Shown one piece after another: positions 1-8,247 of a stretch of DNA of 64,000 nt. Origin of the DNA: Alphaproteobacteria bacterium. Its GTDB lineage: Bacteria > Pseudomonadota > Alphaproteobacteria > Rhodobacterales > Rhodobacteraceae. Where the stretch lies: the NCBI GenBank assembly GCA_024280735.1, contig JAJRPO010000014.1:1-64000 (forward strand), in the 5' to 3' direction. How positions within the stretch are numbered: position 1 is the first letter of the stretch; every line of letters begins with the position of its first letter. The position numbers and the translations under genes are program-made. Below the pieces are notes generated by a model. It was not told where the DNA came from. It saw only the letters and a list, made by a program, of their open reading frames with translations, and did not search any database.

Positions 1-83
1 CGTGGCACACCACGTGGTTTGTTCGGCAGTAGTGGCTTGATGTTATTGAATTGTTCTTGCGTTAACCAAAATGTCCCAGACAT
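1..83 (-). CDS. IS5-family transposase, N-terminal 27 residues (partial)
   Basis: The minus strand from an ATG at 83 reads MSGTFWLTQEQF followed by NNIKPLLPNKPRGVP, and runs off the window edge. The pattern W-L-T-x-E-Q-x(5)-L-P and then R-G-V-P-R is the usual N-terminus of IS5-family (IS427-like) transposases of Proteobacteria. A good Shine-Dalgarno, CAGGGAG, sits 6 to 7 bases before the ATG. The DDE catalytic core is outside the window, so activity cannot be judged. A longer overlapping frame at 43-324 is rejected in favour of this one. Confidence 0.65.
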   Translation of the reverse strand, partial: MSGTFWLTQEQFNNIKPLLPNKPRGVP

Positions 84-138
84 GAAATTCTCCCTGTTTC
101 ATACCTTGAATCACAATTCCGTTTATAGGTCTACGCCC
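1..138 (-). mobile_element. IS5-like insertion sequence, one end (continues past the left edge)
   Basis: The first 83 bases encode the start of a transposase on the minus strand. About 55 bp upstream of its ATG the sequence reads TAGGGCGTAGACC on the minus strand, a plausible terminal repeat start at about position 138 with a TA-type target. The other end lies outside the window, so neither the inverted repeat nor a target duplication can be confirmed. The outer bases TAGGGCGT are also the outer bases of the MITE at 39516-39926. The family call comes only from the transposase N-terminus. Confidence 0.6.
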
Positions 139-423
139 TAAAAACAATTCAGCCGATGAGACCCAAACGCCCATTTTGTTGACTGAATATTTGAAACTAA
201 TGTAATTTCTGCGGAACGCATGAATGGCAGCTATGTGACAGCTATCCCCGGTGTCGTGCCTCTGCAATTTGACAGCCATCTGCGAAAATCGAGATGAGCC
301 TGCAACCGCTTTGGAACGCGGCAAGGGCGACTTTCAAGGGGGCACCTTGTTCTGGTCACTCATAGTATCAAAAATGGGCTGTATAGCGCATTGTGAAATA
401 TAAATAACAGTGGTTTAGGTGAG
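139..423. other. Intergenic stretch without a recognisable gene
   Basis: About 285 bases lie between the IS end and tRNA-Tyr. There are short open frames on the minus strand, but none has a good ribosome binding site and a recognisable product. A minus-strand ATG near 362 with codons MSDQNKV closes after nine codons. This could be decayed coding sequence left by the nearby insertion. No terminator hairpin for the tRNA transcript was seen. Confidence 0.4.
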
Positions 424-507
424 TGGTGGGCGACCCTGGAATCGAACCAGGCATGAGTTTCCTCGGCGGAGTTACAGTCCACTGCCGCACCTTGCAGCAC
501 GTCGCCC
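424..507 (-). tRNA. tRNA-Tyr (anticodon GUA)
   Basis: The reverse complement folds as a class II tRNA. The acceptor stem GGGCGAC pairs with GTCGCCC. The anticodon stem GTGGA/TCCGC encloses the loop CTGTAAC with anticodon GTA. A long variable arm (GAG-GAAA-CTC) follows, and the T arm is CCTGG-TTCGATT-CCAGG. CCA is encoded at the 3' end, with A as discriminator base. The length is 84 nt including CCA. It lies divergently upstream of rlmB. Confidence 0.95.
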
Positions 508-635
508 AACTTGGCCCGAAATACCGAGGCTTTTGGAACCCGTCAACCGCAAACTCGCATGGGCGTGCGATTCATGGTCTTGTCAGGCTGGTCTGCCCGT
601 GCGAAATGGATTGCAGCATTAGGAAAGACATGTAA

Positions 636-1427
636 ATGGCACCCCGAAACTCCAAAAAACCCACCTGGGTTGTTGAAAAAGAACGCGAGCGGGCAGGGGC
701 GGGGCCGGGCAGTTTCTGGCTATTCGGCATCCATGCGGTCCGCGATGCACTGCTGAACCCGAAACGTGAAAAAAAACGCCTGATCTTGACCAAAAATGCC
801 GCCGACCGTTTGGCGGAGGCAATCACCGCGTCGGGCATCACGCCGGAAATCAAGGAAGCCCGCGAATTTGATGTGCCGCTGGACGCGCAATCTGTGCATC
901 AGGGGGCCGTGATGGAAGTAACGCCGCTTGATTGGGGCGGGCTGTCCGAGGTCTGTGCGCCTCGTGGTGAAAACCCGATTGTGTTGCTGCTGGATCGTGT
1001 CACGGATCCCCATAACGTCGGCGCGATTCTGCGCTCGGCCGAGGTATTCGGTGCCCGCGCTGTGATCGCGCCACAGCGCAATTCCGCGCCAGAAACCGGT
1101 GCGTTGGCCAAAACCGCCAGTGGTGCGCTGGAACGCCAACCCTACCTGCGCATCCAGAACCTCGCCACGTCCATGCGGGCCCTGCGCGAAATGGGCTATT
1201 TCATCATCGGCCTGGACGGCACGGCAGAGACAGACATAGACACTGAGCTAGCCAAATCCGCCCATATGCCGATAGCCTTGGCACTGGGGGCCGAGGGGCC
1301 GGGCCTGCGCAAACTGACACTGGACACCTGTGACATCATCGCCAAAATTCGGTTTGCAGCTGATTTCGGCTCGCTGAATGTGTCTAACGCAGCGGCGGTG
1401 GCGCTTTATTCTGCGGCGCGGCGCTAG
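636..1427 (+). CDS. rlmB: 23S rRNA (guanosine-2'-O)-methyltransferase RlmB, SpoU family
   Basis: This 263-residue SPOUT (TrmH/SpoU) enzyme should methylate the 2'-OH of G2251 (E. coli numbering) in the 23S rRNA peptidyl-transferase loop, using S-adenosylmethionine. An N-terminal substrate-binding domain (about 28-100) begins with the typical FGIHAV. The three SpoU motifs are present: motif 1 near 117-133 (DRVTDPHNVGAILRSAE, with the Asn and Arg), motif 2 near 213 (ALGAEGPGLR) and motif 3 near 246 (GSLNVSNAAAVALYS), which form the knotted SAM site. AGGAAAG precedes the ATG. The gene diverges from tRNA-Tyr. Its TAG stop lies in a CTAG that begins an 18 bp match to the MITE end at 39516. Confidence 0.95.
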   Translation: MAPRNSKKPTWVVEKERERAGAGPGSFWLFGIHAVRDALLNPKREKKRLILTKNAADRLAEAITASGITPEIKEAREFDVPLDAQSVHQGAVMEVTPLDWGGLSEVCAPRGENPIVLLLDRVTDPHNVGAILRSAEVFGARAVIAPQRNSAPETGALAKTASGALERQPYLRIQNLATSMRALREMGYFIIGLDGTAETDIDTELAKSAHMPIALALGAEGPGLRKLTLDTCDIIAKIRFAADFGSLNVSNAAAVALYSAARR

Positions 1428-1441
1428 GGCGTGTCATCCTT
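1424..1441 (+). repeat. 18 bp match to the MITE terminus (possible decayed end)
   Basis: CTAGGGCGTGTCATCCTT is identical to the left terminus of the MITE at 39516-39533. The CTAG, the presumed target duplication there, overlaps the stop codon of rlmB. No opposite end is found before the next gene at 1518, so this would be a solitary or decayed end. A chance match of 18 bases in 64 kb is unlikely. Confidence 0.5.
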
Positions 1442-1517
1442 AATCACAATCTGGCGAGGGGGCTTTTCATAAGTGCTGGCCCGTGGCTATTCTTTTGCCA
1501 ACCACAGGAGAAGCCCC

Positions 1518-1964
1518 ATGCCCCTCACCCGCCGTACCACACTCGCGCTGATCGGCGCGTCCTTGATTGCCAGCCCCGCTTTGGCGGGCAAATCGAAGGT
1601 GTTCGCGACCAACGGTATTGCCATCCAAGGCTATGATCCCGTTGCCTATTTCGATCTGCAAGGCCCAGTTGAGGGCAAACCTGCCCACGCCTCCAACTGG
1701 AACGGCACCAAATGGGTGTTTGCATCGGCCCAGAACAAAGCCCGCTTTGACGCGGACCCAACCGCTTTTGCCCCCCAATTCGGCGGCTACTGTGCCTATG
1801 CGGTGTCCAAAGGCGCGACGGCACCCACAGACCCAACCGCTTGGACAGTGTATCAGGGCAAAATGTACCTGAACTTCTCACCCGCCGTGCGCAACATTTG
1901 GCGCCAAGATGTTGCGGGTAATATCGCCAAAGCAGAGGGCAATTGGCCCGCGGTGTTAAAATAG
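1518..1964 (+). CDS. Exported YHS-domain protein
   Basis: This is a 148-residue protein from the ATG at 1518, chosen because ACAGGAG lies 7 to 8 bases upstream; an open frame extends back to 1473. The N-terminus (LTRRTTLALIGASLIASPALA) has a twin Arg followed by a hydrophobic segment and an Ala-x-Ala site, so Tat or Sec export is likely. The mature part carries a YHS-like pattern: GYDPVAYF, then W-x-FAS..N..F..DP..FAPQFGGYCAYA, then Y-x-GK-x-YLN. Such proteins are common in marine Proteobacteria and their function is mostly unknown; metal or haem binding has been proposed for the wider family. It appears to be a single-gene unit. Confidence 0.75.
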   Translation: MPLTRRTTLALIGASLIASPALAGKSKVFATNGIAIQGYDPVAYFDLQGPVEGKPAHASNWNGTKWVFASAQNKARFDADPTAFAPQFGGYCAYAVSKGATAPTDPTAWTVYQGKMYLNFSPAVRNIWRQDVAGNIAKAEGNWPAVLK

Positions 1965-1972
1965 TGTGTTTC

Positions 1973-2001
1973 TTCACATTAAATTTACATCCCCTTAATA
2001 T
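1973..2001 (+). promoter_or_regulatory. Candidate sigma70 promoter for a small transcript
   Basis: TTCACA at 1973-1978 and TAATAT at 1996-2001 are separated by exactly 17 bases. They lie just after the YHS gene and about 90 bases before a strong intrinsic terminator, so the expected transcript would start near 2008 and be about 110 nt. This is inference from consensus only. Confidence 0.45.
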
Positions 2002-2007
2002 ATTGGA

Positions 2008-2119
2008 AAAACGACCTACATAGTTTACCAGAGGCGGCCATATTGGAACATGCCACCTCACATTACTGTCCCTCGTTCCACAACTATAGCGCCCAAAGCA
2101 CGGCTTTGGGCGCTTTTTT
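2008..2119 (+). ncRNA. Candidate small RNA between promoter and terminator
   Basis: A good -35/-10 pair (1973-2001) is followed by about 110 bases without a convincing ORF, ending in the intrinsic terminator at 2089-2119. Inside, GGAAC near 2045 can pair with GTTCC near 2074, giving a second possible hairpin. It matches no RNA family that I recognise (not tmRNA, SRP, 6S or RNase P). The alternative is that the terminator simply ends the YHS mRNA. Confidence 0.35.
2089..2119 (+). terminator. Rho-independent terminator
   Basis: GCGCCCAAAG at 2089-2098 pairs with CTTTGGGCGC at 2104-2113 around a five-base loop, and six T follow at 2114-2119. It ends either the YHS gene transcript or the candidate small RNA. 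Confidence 0.9.
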
Positions 2120-2143
2120 CTTGCAGCGTTTTGGGTTATTGTA

Positions 2144-2160
2144 AAAGTACAGACTTGTAT
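2144..2160. promoter_or_regulatory. Candidate TetR operator upstream of the tetR gene
   Basis: AAAGTACAGACTTGTAT contains AAGTACA and CTTGT, which recur (as ACAAGTGTACTT, opposite orientation) at 2847-2858 upstream of the flavoprotein gene. The copies differ by a two-base spacer. Position 23 bases before the start codon fits autoregulation. This is inference. Confidence 0.35.
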
Positions 2161-2182
2161 TTGATCACCAAAAGGGCAGCCC

Positions 2183-2821
2183 GTGACCCAAAAAACACCC
2201 GCCAAAACCCGTGGCCCACAGCGCACGACCCGCCAAGACTGGATTGATGCTGCCATGGAAATCCTGATTTCCGAAGGTGTTGCACAGGTTAAGGTTTTGG
2301 TGCTGGCCGAACGCCTCAATTGTGCGCGTTCCAGTTTTTATTGGTATTTTGAAAACCGCAACGACCTGCTCGATAGCCTTTTGGATCATTGGCAGTCAAC
2401 CAATACGGCGGCCATCGTGGCACAGGCACAGCTGCCGGCGAAAACCATCAACGCAGCTTTGGCCAACGTGTTTAAATGCTGGGTGGACAAAGGGTTATTC
2501 GATTCCCGCCTCGATTTTGCTGTGCGCGAATGGGCGCGCCGCTCTGACACTGTGCGCCGCGCGCTGGATATTTCCGACGCGGCACGCCTTGATGCCCTTG
2601 CCGGAATGTTCGCCCGTTTTGGCTTTGCCGCTGGCGAATCCGCCGTGCGCGCCCGTATCGTCTATTTCACTCAAATTGGGTATTATGCGTTGGATGTGCG
2701 CGAAACATCCGAGCAACGCATGGCCCGTGCGGTGGATTATTTGTTTTGCATGACGGGGCAACATCCCACAGAGGCAGAAATTAGCGACCTTGCCGTAAAT
2801 GCTGGGTTGCACATCGATTAA
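2183..2821 (+). CDS. TetR/AcrR-family transcriptional regulator
   Basis: This is a 212-residue regulator starting at a GTG; GGGCAG lies upstream. Residues about 12-60 form a TetR-type helix-turn-helix: IDAAMEILISEGVAQVKV, then LAERLNCARSSFYWYFENR with the usual F/Y-x-x-Y-F recognition-helix pattern. The remainder is an alpha-helical ligand-binding and dimerisation domain. It lies 70 bp upstream of, and in the same direction as, the FAD/GcvT oxidoreductase gene, so regulation of methylated-amine catabolism is the natural guess. A similar short element occurs before both genes. The ligand is unknown. Confidence 0.85.
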   Translation: MTQKTPAKTRGPQRTTRQDWIDAAMEILISEGVAQVKVLVLAERLNCARSSFYWYFENRNDLLDSLLDHWQSTNTAAIVAQAQLPAKTINAALANVFKCWVDKGLFDSRLDFAVREWARRSDTVRRALDISDAARLDALAGMFARFGFAAGESAVRARIVYFTQIGYYALDVRETSEQRMARAVDYLFCMTGQHPTEAEISDLAVNAGLHID

Positions 2822-2846
2822 CCGCATGGTCAAGATATTTATGGAC

Positions 2847-2858
2847 ACAAGTGTACTT
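2847..2858. promoter_or_regulatory. Candidate TetR operator upstream of the flavoprotein gene
   Basis: ACAAGTGTACTT is a near-palindrome whose reverse complement, AAGTACACTTGT, resembles AAGTACAGACTTGT at 2145-2158. It lies about 35 bp before the start codon of the FAD/GcvT gene, where a repressor would block transcription. This is inference. Confidence 0.35.
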
Positions 2859-2894
2859 ATTTGGCATCCTGTTTAAACCAGACAGGAGGTTATG

Positions 2895-5297
2895 ATGAAA
2901 TCAACTTACAGAGCAGTGGTCATTGGCGGCGGCATCGTCGGCGCGTCGGTCCTCTATCATCTGGCGAAATTTGGCTGGTCAGAGGTCGCCCTGATCGAGC
3001 GGGCAGAGTTAACAGCCGGTTCCACTTGGCACGCCGCCGCTGGATTTCATGCCCTGAACGGCGATCCAAATATTGCCGCCCTGCAAGATTATACCATTAA
3101 CCTTTATAAAGAAATCGAGGCCGAGAGCGGCCAAGATGTCGGCCTGCACATGACCGGCGGCATCAATTTTGCCACAAACCCCGCCCGCTGGGAGGCGCTG
3201 AAGGCCGGTTGGGCCACATTTCAGGCAATCGGCGTTGAAACCGCGCGCTTGATGACGCAATCAGAAATCAGTGATCTGATGTGCGGCGTGATCAAAACCG
3301 ACGATATTCTGGGCGGCCTGTATGATTCGAATGAGGGGTATCTCGACCCAAACGGGGCCACTCACGCCTTTGCCAAAGCTGCCAAAATGCGCGGGGCTGA
3401 CATAATTCTGCGCAATCGCGTGCTGGAATTGAACCAGCGTGGCGATGGCACTTGGGATGTGATCACAGAACAGGGCACAATCCACACAGAGAACATTATT
3501 AACGCGGCAGGCCTGTGGGCAAAACAGGTGGGCTTGATGGCGGGGGTCGATCTGCCCGTCACCCCGATGGAGCATCATTATCTGATTACTGACAAAGTGA
3601 AATCGCTGGAAAACTTGCCCGGAGAATTGCCCGTCACGGTCGATCTCGACGGCTTTACCTATACCCGTCAAGAACGCGACGGGCTGTTGCTCGGCGTCTA
3701 TGAACAAAACCCGCAGCACTGGAATATGGATGGCGCGCCATGGGATTACGGCATGGATTTGATCCCGGAAAACCTCGATCGCATTGGCAAGGAGTTGGCC
3801 ATAGGCTTTGAGCGTTATCCAGAGTTGGAGCATGTCGGAATTAAGAAATGGGTTAACGGTGCTTTCACCTTCGCGCCGGACGGAAACCCGCTTGTTGGCC
3901 CCGTTGGCCCGCGCGGGTATTGGTTGGCTTGCGGGGTGATGGCGGGGTTCTCTCAGGGCGGTGGCGTTGGAAAGTCTCTGGCTGAATGGATGATCCATGG
4001 CGCGCCCGAAGCCGACATATACGGCATGGATGTTGCCCGCTTCGGCTTGCATCAATCGAACAAAGAGTACATTCGCCAAACCACCGCCCAATTCTACGCA
4101 CGCCGTTTTGTGATGACCTTCCCAAATGAACAATTGCCCGCGGGCCGCCCCCTCCGCACAGCAGGCGCATACAGGGATATGACTGATGCCGGTGCCCGAT
4201 GGGGAGTCGGCTGGGGGCTGGAAATCCCGCTCTATTTCGCCCCGACACCGGCGTTCACCGAACCCGGAACCCTGCGCCGTTCCACGGCCTTCCCGATTGT
4301 CGCGGCAGAATGCCAAGCCGTTGAAAATGCGACGGGCTTACTGGATATTTCCGGCTTCTCCCGTTATGAAATCTCCGGGGCAGGGGCGAAAGAATGGCTC
4401 AACAACCTGCTGGCCTGCAAGTTGCCTGCAGAAGGCCGCGTAAAGCTCGCGCCGATGCTGGCAGAGGATGGCCGCCTCAAGGGTGACCTTACCTGTTTTA
4501 ACTGGGGCGATGGGCGTTACTGGTTGATGGGATCCTACTATTTGCGCGCCTTCCACATGCGTTGGTTCAAGGATCATATGGCAAAAGACGTGCATATTTC
4601 CGATATTTCCGACGCCACAGTCGGCTTTTCACTCAACGGCCCCAAGGCCCGCGAAATACTGGAAACTGTGTCCGATACCGACTTGTCAAACCTGAAAATG
4701 ATGCAATGCCAAAACGCCGACATCGGCCTGTTCCGCGTTAAAATCGCACGCCTTTCCCTGTCCGGCGAGTTGGCCTATGAAATCAATTGCCAGTCCGGCG
4801 AACACGCGGAATTGCGCAAAACCTTAATGGCGGCGGGGGCAGATTTAGGCCTGCGCGAGGTTGGCTTTATGGCTATGATGTCGCTGCGGCTCGAGAAAAG
4901 CATCGGTATTTGGAACGGCGAATATACCCAAGGCTACACACCTGCCATGACCGGCCTTGACCGCTGGATCGCGTGGGATAAAGGCGATTTTATCGGCAAA
5001 GAGGCCGCCCAGATTGCGCCCCCACCAAAGCGCATCCTGACCATGATCGAAGTGGACGCCGATGACGCAGATTGCACAGGTTTTGAACCGGTCTGGCAGG
5101 GGGAAGGACGCGTCGGAATCACCACAACAGGTGGGTATGGCCATCGACTGCGCCGCAGTTTTGCGATGGCCCTGATCGACACAGCCCAAGCCGCCATTGG
5201 CACTGAATTACAGGTCCATGTTATGGGCGAACCACGCCCTGCCAAGGTGATCCCAATGTCGCCCTACGACCCGAAAGGCAATAAAATGCGGCTTTAG
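2895..5297 (+). CDS. Dimethylglycine/sarcosine dehydrogenase-like FAD protein with GcvT domain
   Basis: This protein of about 800 residues has two parts. The N-terminal DAO-type FAD oxidoreductase (about 1-370) has a Rossmann motif VVIGGGIVGASVLYHL and, near residue 43, GSTWHAAAG, whose His is the covalent FAD attachment site in mammalian dimethylglycine dehydrogenase. The C-terminal FAO/GcvT/GcvT_C part (about 420-800) binds tetrahydrofolate in this family and takes the methyl carbon as methylene-THF. Expected role: oxidative N-demethylation of dimethylglycine, sarcosine or a related N-methyl amine in the cytoplasm. AGGAGG at 2884-2889 is better spaced for the ATG at 2895 than for the one at 2892. 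The exact substrate cannot be read from sequence. A TetR gene precedes it. Confidence 0.85.
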   Translation: MKSTYRAVVIGGGIVGASVLYHLAKFGWSEVALIERAELTAGSTWHAAAGFHALNGDPNIAALQDYTINLYKEIEAESGQDVGLHMTGGINFATNPARWEALKAGWATFQAIGVETARLMTQSEISDLMCGVIKTDDILGGLYDSNEGYLDPNGATHAFAKAAKMRGADIILRNRVLELNQRGDGTWDVITEQGTIHTENIINAAGLWAKQVGLMAGVDLPVTPMEHHYLITDKVKSLENLPGELPVTVDLDGFTYTRQERDGLLLGVYEQNPQHWNMDGAPWDYGMDLIPENLDRIGKELAIGFERYPELEHVGIKKWVNGAFTFAPDGNPLVGPVGPRGYWLACGVMAGFSQGGGVGKSLAEWMIHGAPEADIYGMDVARFGLHQSNKEYIRQTTAQFYARRFVMTFPNEQLPAGRPLRTAGAYRDMTDAGARWGVGWGLEIPLYFAPTPAFTEPGTLRRSTAFPIVAAECQAVENATGLLDISGFSRYEISGAGAKEWLNNLLACKLPAEGRVKLAPMLAEDGRLKGDLTCFNWGDGRYWLMGSYYLRAFHMRWFKDHMAKDVHISDISDATVGFSLNGPKAREILETVSDTDLSNLKMMQCQNADIGLFRVKIARLSLSGELAYEINCQSGEHAELRKTLMAAGADLGLREVGFMAMMSLRLEKSIGIWNGEYTQGYTPAMTGLDRWIAWDKGDFIGKEAAQIAPPPKRILTMIEVDADDADCTGFEPVWQGEGRVGITTTGGYGHRLRRSFAMALIDTAQAAIGTELQVHVMGEPRPAKVIPMSPYDPKGNKMRL

Positions 5298-5346
5298 CGC
5301 GCTGTTAACCCCAATTCCCCTATACTTCCCCGATCAAACGCGATAG

Positions 5347-7197
5347 GTGCGGTCAGTTCGCCCCGTTCCTGACCAAAGTAAAGCCAAAATCGTGAAACAA
5401 GCCCTCGCAGACGCGCTGAAAAACCGTGGATATGACAAACTAACCCCCGTGCAGGAGGCCGTGACCGAGGCTGAACTTGGTGGCGCTGACCTGTTGGTGT
5501 CTGCTCAAACAGGCTCCGGTAAAACTGTCGGCTTTGGTTTGGCCATCGCGCCGACCCTGCTGGGCGAGGCCGAAAAATTCGACCGCGCAAGCGCGCCGCT
5601 GGCATTGGTCATCGCGCCAACCCGCGAGTTGGCCTTGCAAGTGAAACGTGAATTGGCGTGGCTCTATGCAAATACCGGTGCCGAAGTGGCGTCATGCGTT
5701 GGCGGCATGGACATGCGCGATGAACGTCGCGCCCTAACGCGTGGGGCGCATATTGTCGTTGCCACACCGGGCCGTTTGCGTGACCATATCATGCGCCGCT
5801 CCATCGATATGAGCGCGCTGCGCGCCGTTGTTCTGGATGAGGCCGACGAGATGCTCGACCTTGGTTTTCGCGAAGATTTGGAATTTATTCTTGGCGAAGC
5901 ACCGAAATCCCGCCGTACCCTAATGTTCTCCGCCACCGTACCCCGCTCGATTGCGAACCTGGCAAAAAGCTATCAAAACAATGCAGTACGGGTTTCGACG
6001 GTCGCCGAAAAATCACAACACACTGACATTAGCTATCGCGGCATGAATGTTTCAAACCGCGACGCCGAAAACGCGATCATCAACGTGCTGCGATATTACG
6101 AGGCCCCGAATGCGTTGGTTTTCGCCAATACGCGCGTGATGGTGAATAGGTTAACGACACGCCTGTCAAACCGTGGATTTTCCGTTGTGGCCCTGTCAGG
6201 CGAGTTGTCCCAGAATGAACGAACCCACGCTTTGCAAGCCATGCGTGATGGGCGTGCGCGGATTTGTGTGGCCACAGATGTGGCGGCGCGCGGCATCGAT
6301 TTGCCAAACCTCGATCTGGTGATTCACGCGGAATTACCAACAGGTCATGAGACCCTGCTGCACCGATCTGGGCGTACGGGCCGTGCAGGGCGCAAGGGCG
6401 TCAGCGTTCTGATTGTGCCACCAAAATCGCGGCGCAAGGCAGAACGCATTCTGAATTCTGCCAAAGTCACCGCCGAGTGGAGCGATGCGCCTTCTGCCGA
6501 CGACGTGCGCAGCCGCGACCAAGAACGCCTGATGGAAGATGCCACTTGGCAGCAAGAAATCGCCAAAAACGAATCTGCCGCCGTCGAAAAATTGACCGCT
6601 GCCTTCACGCCGGAACAACTCGCCGCCGCCTATTTGCGCCTTTACAACACCAATCACACCGCCCCCGAGGAACTCTCGGCCTCAAATGCAGATGGTCCAC
6701 CGAAGCCCCGTTCTGCCTTTGGCAAGAGCGTTTGGTTTTCCATATCCGGCGGCCGCAAAAACAAGGCCGAACCGCGCCGTTTGCTGCCGATGTTGTGTAA
6801 GGCAGGGGGCTTGGACAAAGAGGACATTGGCGCAATTCGTGTGCAAGACACTGAATCCTTTGTGGAAATTCGCCAAGCCAGCGTGAAAACTTTCCTGTCG
6901 TCTCTGGGTAAGAAATTGCGCCTAGAGGGCGGCATTGTTACCCAACTTGACAGCCCGCCGTCCATCGCGAACTCTCCGCGCCCCAAATTTGAGCCGCGCC
7001 AGAAAGATCGTAAGCCGTACAAGTCCAAGAACAAAGATACGGCCCCGATCCAATGGAACGACGATCCCAAGCCGCGCAAGAAAAAACCGAAGAAACCTGG
7101 CACACCGGCACCGACTCCTGTTGGTAAGGCAAATAGCAAAAAGAACAAGGCGCGTCGGGCCAAGGAAGCAGCGGCGGGCAAACCTGCCAAGAAATAG
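5347..7197 (+). CDS. DEAD-box RNA helicase with DbpA-like RNA-binding domain
   Basis: This is a 616-residue ATP-dependent RNA helicase. The RecA-like core has motif I AQTGSGKT (about 53-60), Ia PTRELA, Ib TPGR, II DEAD (about 165), III SAT, and VI HRSGRTGRAGRKG (about 339-351). After the core, residues about 460-530 resemble the DbpA RNA-binding domain (SISGGRKNKAEPRRLLPML, then IGAIRVQDTESFVEI), and a Lys/Arg/Pro-rich basic tail of about 65 residues follows. In DbpA this domain recognises 23S rRNA hairpin 92, so a role in 50S assembly is plausible. Start choice is weak: GTG at 5347 or GTG at 5392, neither with a clear Shine-Dalgarno. Confidence 0.9.
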   Translation: MRSVRPVPDQSKAKIVKQALADALKNRGYDKLTPVQEAVTEAELGGADLLVSAQTGSGKTVGFGLAIAPTLLGEAEKFDRASAPLALVIAPTRELALQVKRELAWLYANTGAEVASCVGGMDMRDERRALTRGAHIVVATPGRLRDHIMRRSIDMSALRAVVLDEADEMLDLGFREDLEFILGEAPKSRRTLMFSATVPRSIANLAKSYQNNAVRVSTVAEKSQHTDISYRGMNVSNRDAENAIINVLRYYEAPNALVFANTRVMVNRLTTRLSNRGFSVVALSGELSQNERTHALQAMRDGRARICVATDVAARGIDLPNLDLVIHAELPTGHETLLHRSGRTGRAGRKGVSVLIVPPKSRRKAERILNSAKVTAEWSDAPSADDVRSRDQERLMEDATWQQEIAKNESAAVEKLTAAFTPEQLAAAYLRLYNTNHTAPEELSASNADGPPKPRSAFGKSVWFSISGGRKNKAEPRRLLPMLCKAGGLDKEDIGAIRVQDTESFVEIRQASVKTFLSSLGKKLRLEGGIVTQLDSPPSIANSPRPKFEPRQKDRKPYKSKNKDTAPIQWNDDPKPRKKKPKKPGTPAPTPVGKANSKKNKARRAKEAAAGKPAKK

Positions 7198-7224
7198 CTG
7201 CCAAGCCATCGCGAAATGGGATAG

Positions 7225-8247
7225 ATGTCGACGCAAATGACCGCAAATGCAATAAATCGGCGGCTCAGCGTCGCCCCGATGATGGATTGGACGGATCGCC
7301 ATTGCCGCTATCTGCACCGTTTGCTGTCGCGCGAAACCTTGCTTTATACCGAAATGGTTACGGCCCCCGCGATAATTCACGGGGATCGTGATCGTCTGTT
7401 AAGCTTTGATCCGACCGAGCAGCCAGTGGCCTTGCAGCTCGGCGGCTCCGATCCGGATCAACTGGCCGAGGCTACAAAAATCGGCGTTGCATACGGTTAC
7501 GCTGAGGTTAATCTGAACATCGGCTGCCCCTCCGATAGGGTGCAATCCGGCCGTTTTGGCGCTTGTTTAATGCAAGAGCCGGAGCTGGTGGCGGACTGTG
7601 TTCAAGCCATGCGGGAGGCCACAGATAAGGCCGAAATCACCGTCAAATGCCGTATCGGCGTGGACAAACAAATTCCTGCGGAAATCCTGCCAGAGTTCCT
7701 GCAAACGGTATCGGTACGAGGCATAACTTCTTTCACTATTCATGCAAGGATGGCGTGGCTGGAGGGGTTAAGCCCGAAAGAAAATAGAGATATCCCACCT
7801 TTGGACTATGAATTGGTCCACCAAATGAAGACCATGTTTCCCCGGTTGGAAATCATCCTGAACGGTGGAATTGCAAGCCTTGACCAGGCGTTAGAACACC
7901 TAAATCGTGGCCTTGACGGGGTGATGATTGGCCGCGCAGCTTACCATCATCCGAGCCAAATTCTTGCAACCGTCGATCGTCGAATCTTCAACACCGGCAT
8001 TTATACAACCGCCGAACAGGCCATCACCGAAATGCTGCCCTATATCGAACGTCATTTGGCCGCTGGTGGTCGCTTGAACCAGATCACCCGCCACATGTTA
8101 GGCCTGTTTACCGGGCAACCGGGTGCCCGTATCTGGCGGCGGGTTTTGTCGGAAAAATCACACACCACTGGCGCTGGCCCTGAGGTGGTGCTAGAGGCGT
8201 TGACACATATCACCCGTTTTCAGGAAGCTGACCCATGCCCGAGCTGA
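7225..8247 (+). CDS. dusA: tRNA-dihydrouridine synthase A
   Basis: This 340-residue FMN-dependent TIM-barrel enzyme reduces uridines 20/20a in the D-loop of tRNA with NADPH. N-terminal VAPMMDWTDRHCR is the DusA signature. The catalytic Cys is in NIGCPSDRVQSGRFGACLM (Cys at about 101). FMN and tRNA contacts include KCRIGVD, IHARMAWLEGLSPKENR and, near 215, LNGGI. The length is typical of DusA. The gene overlaps the downstream exporter gene by 13 bp. Confidence 0.95.
   Translation: MSTQMTANAINRRLSVAPMMDWTDRHCRYLHRLLSRETLLYTEMVTAPAIIHGDRDRLLSFDPTEQPVALQLGGSDPDQLAEATKIGVAYGYAEVNLNIGCPSDRVQSGRFGACLMQEPELVADCVQAMREATDKAEITVKCRIGVDKQIPAEILPEFLQTVSVRGITSFTIHARMAWLEGLSPKENRDIPPLDYELVHQMKTMFPRLEIILNGGIASLDQALEHLNRGLDGVMIGRAAYHHPSQILATVDRRIFNTGIYTTAEQAITEMLPYIERHLAAGGRLNQITRHMLGLFTGQPGARIWRRVLSEKSHTTGAGPEVVLEALTHITRFQEADPCPS

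Noticed and set aside
43-324. 93-residue minus-strand ORF
   Set aside because: It overlaps the better supported IS5-like transposase start at 1-83, and shows no domain.
1525-2319. 264-residue minus-strand ORF
   Set aside because: It is the shadow of the YHS and tetR genes and crosses the strong terminator at 2089-2119.
3261-4316. 351-residue minus-strand ORF
   Set aside because: Antisense shadow of the FAD/GcvT gene; no recognisable domain.
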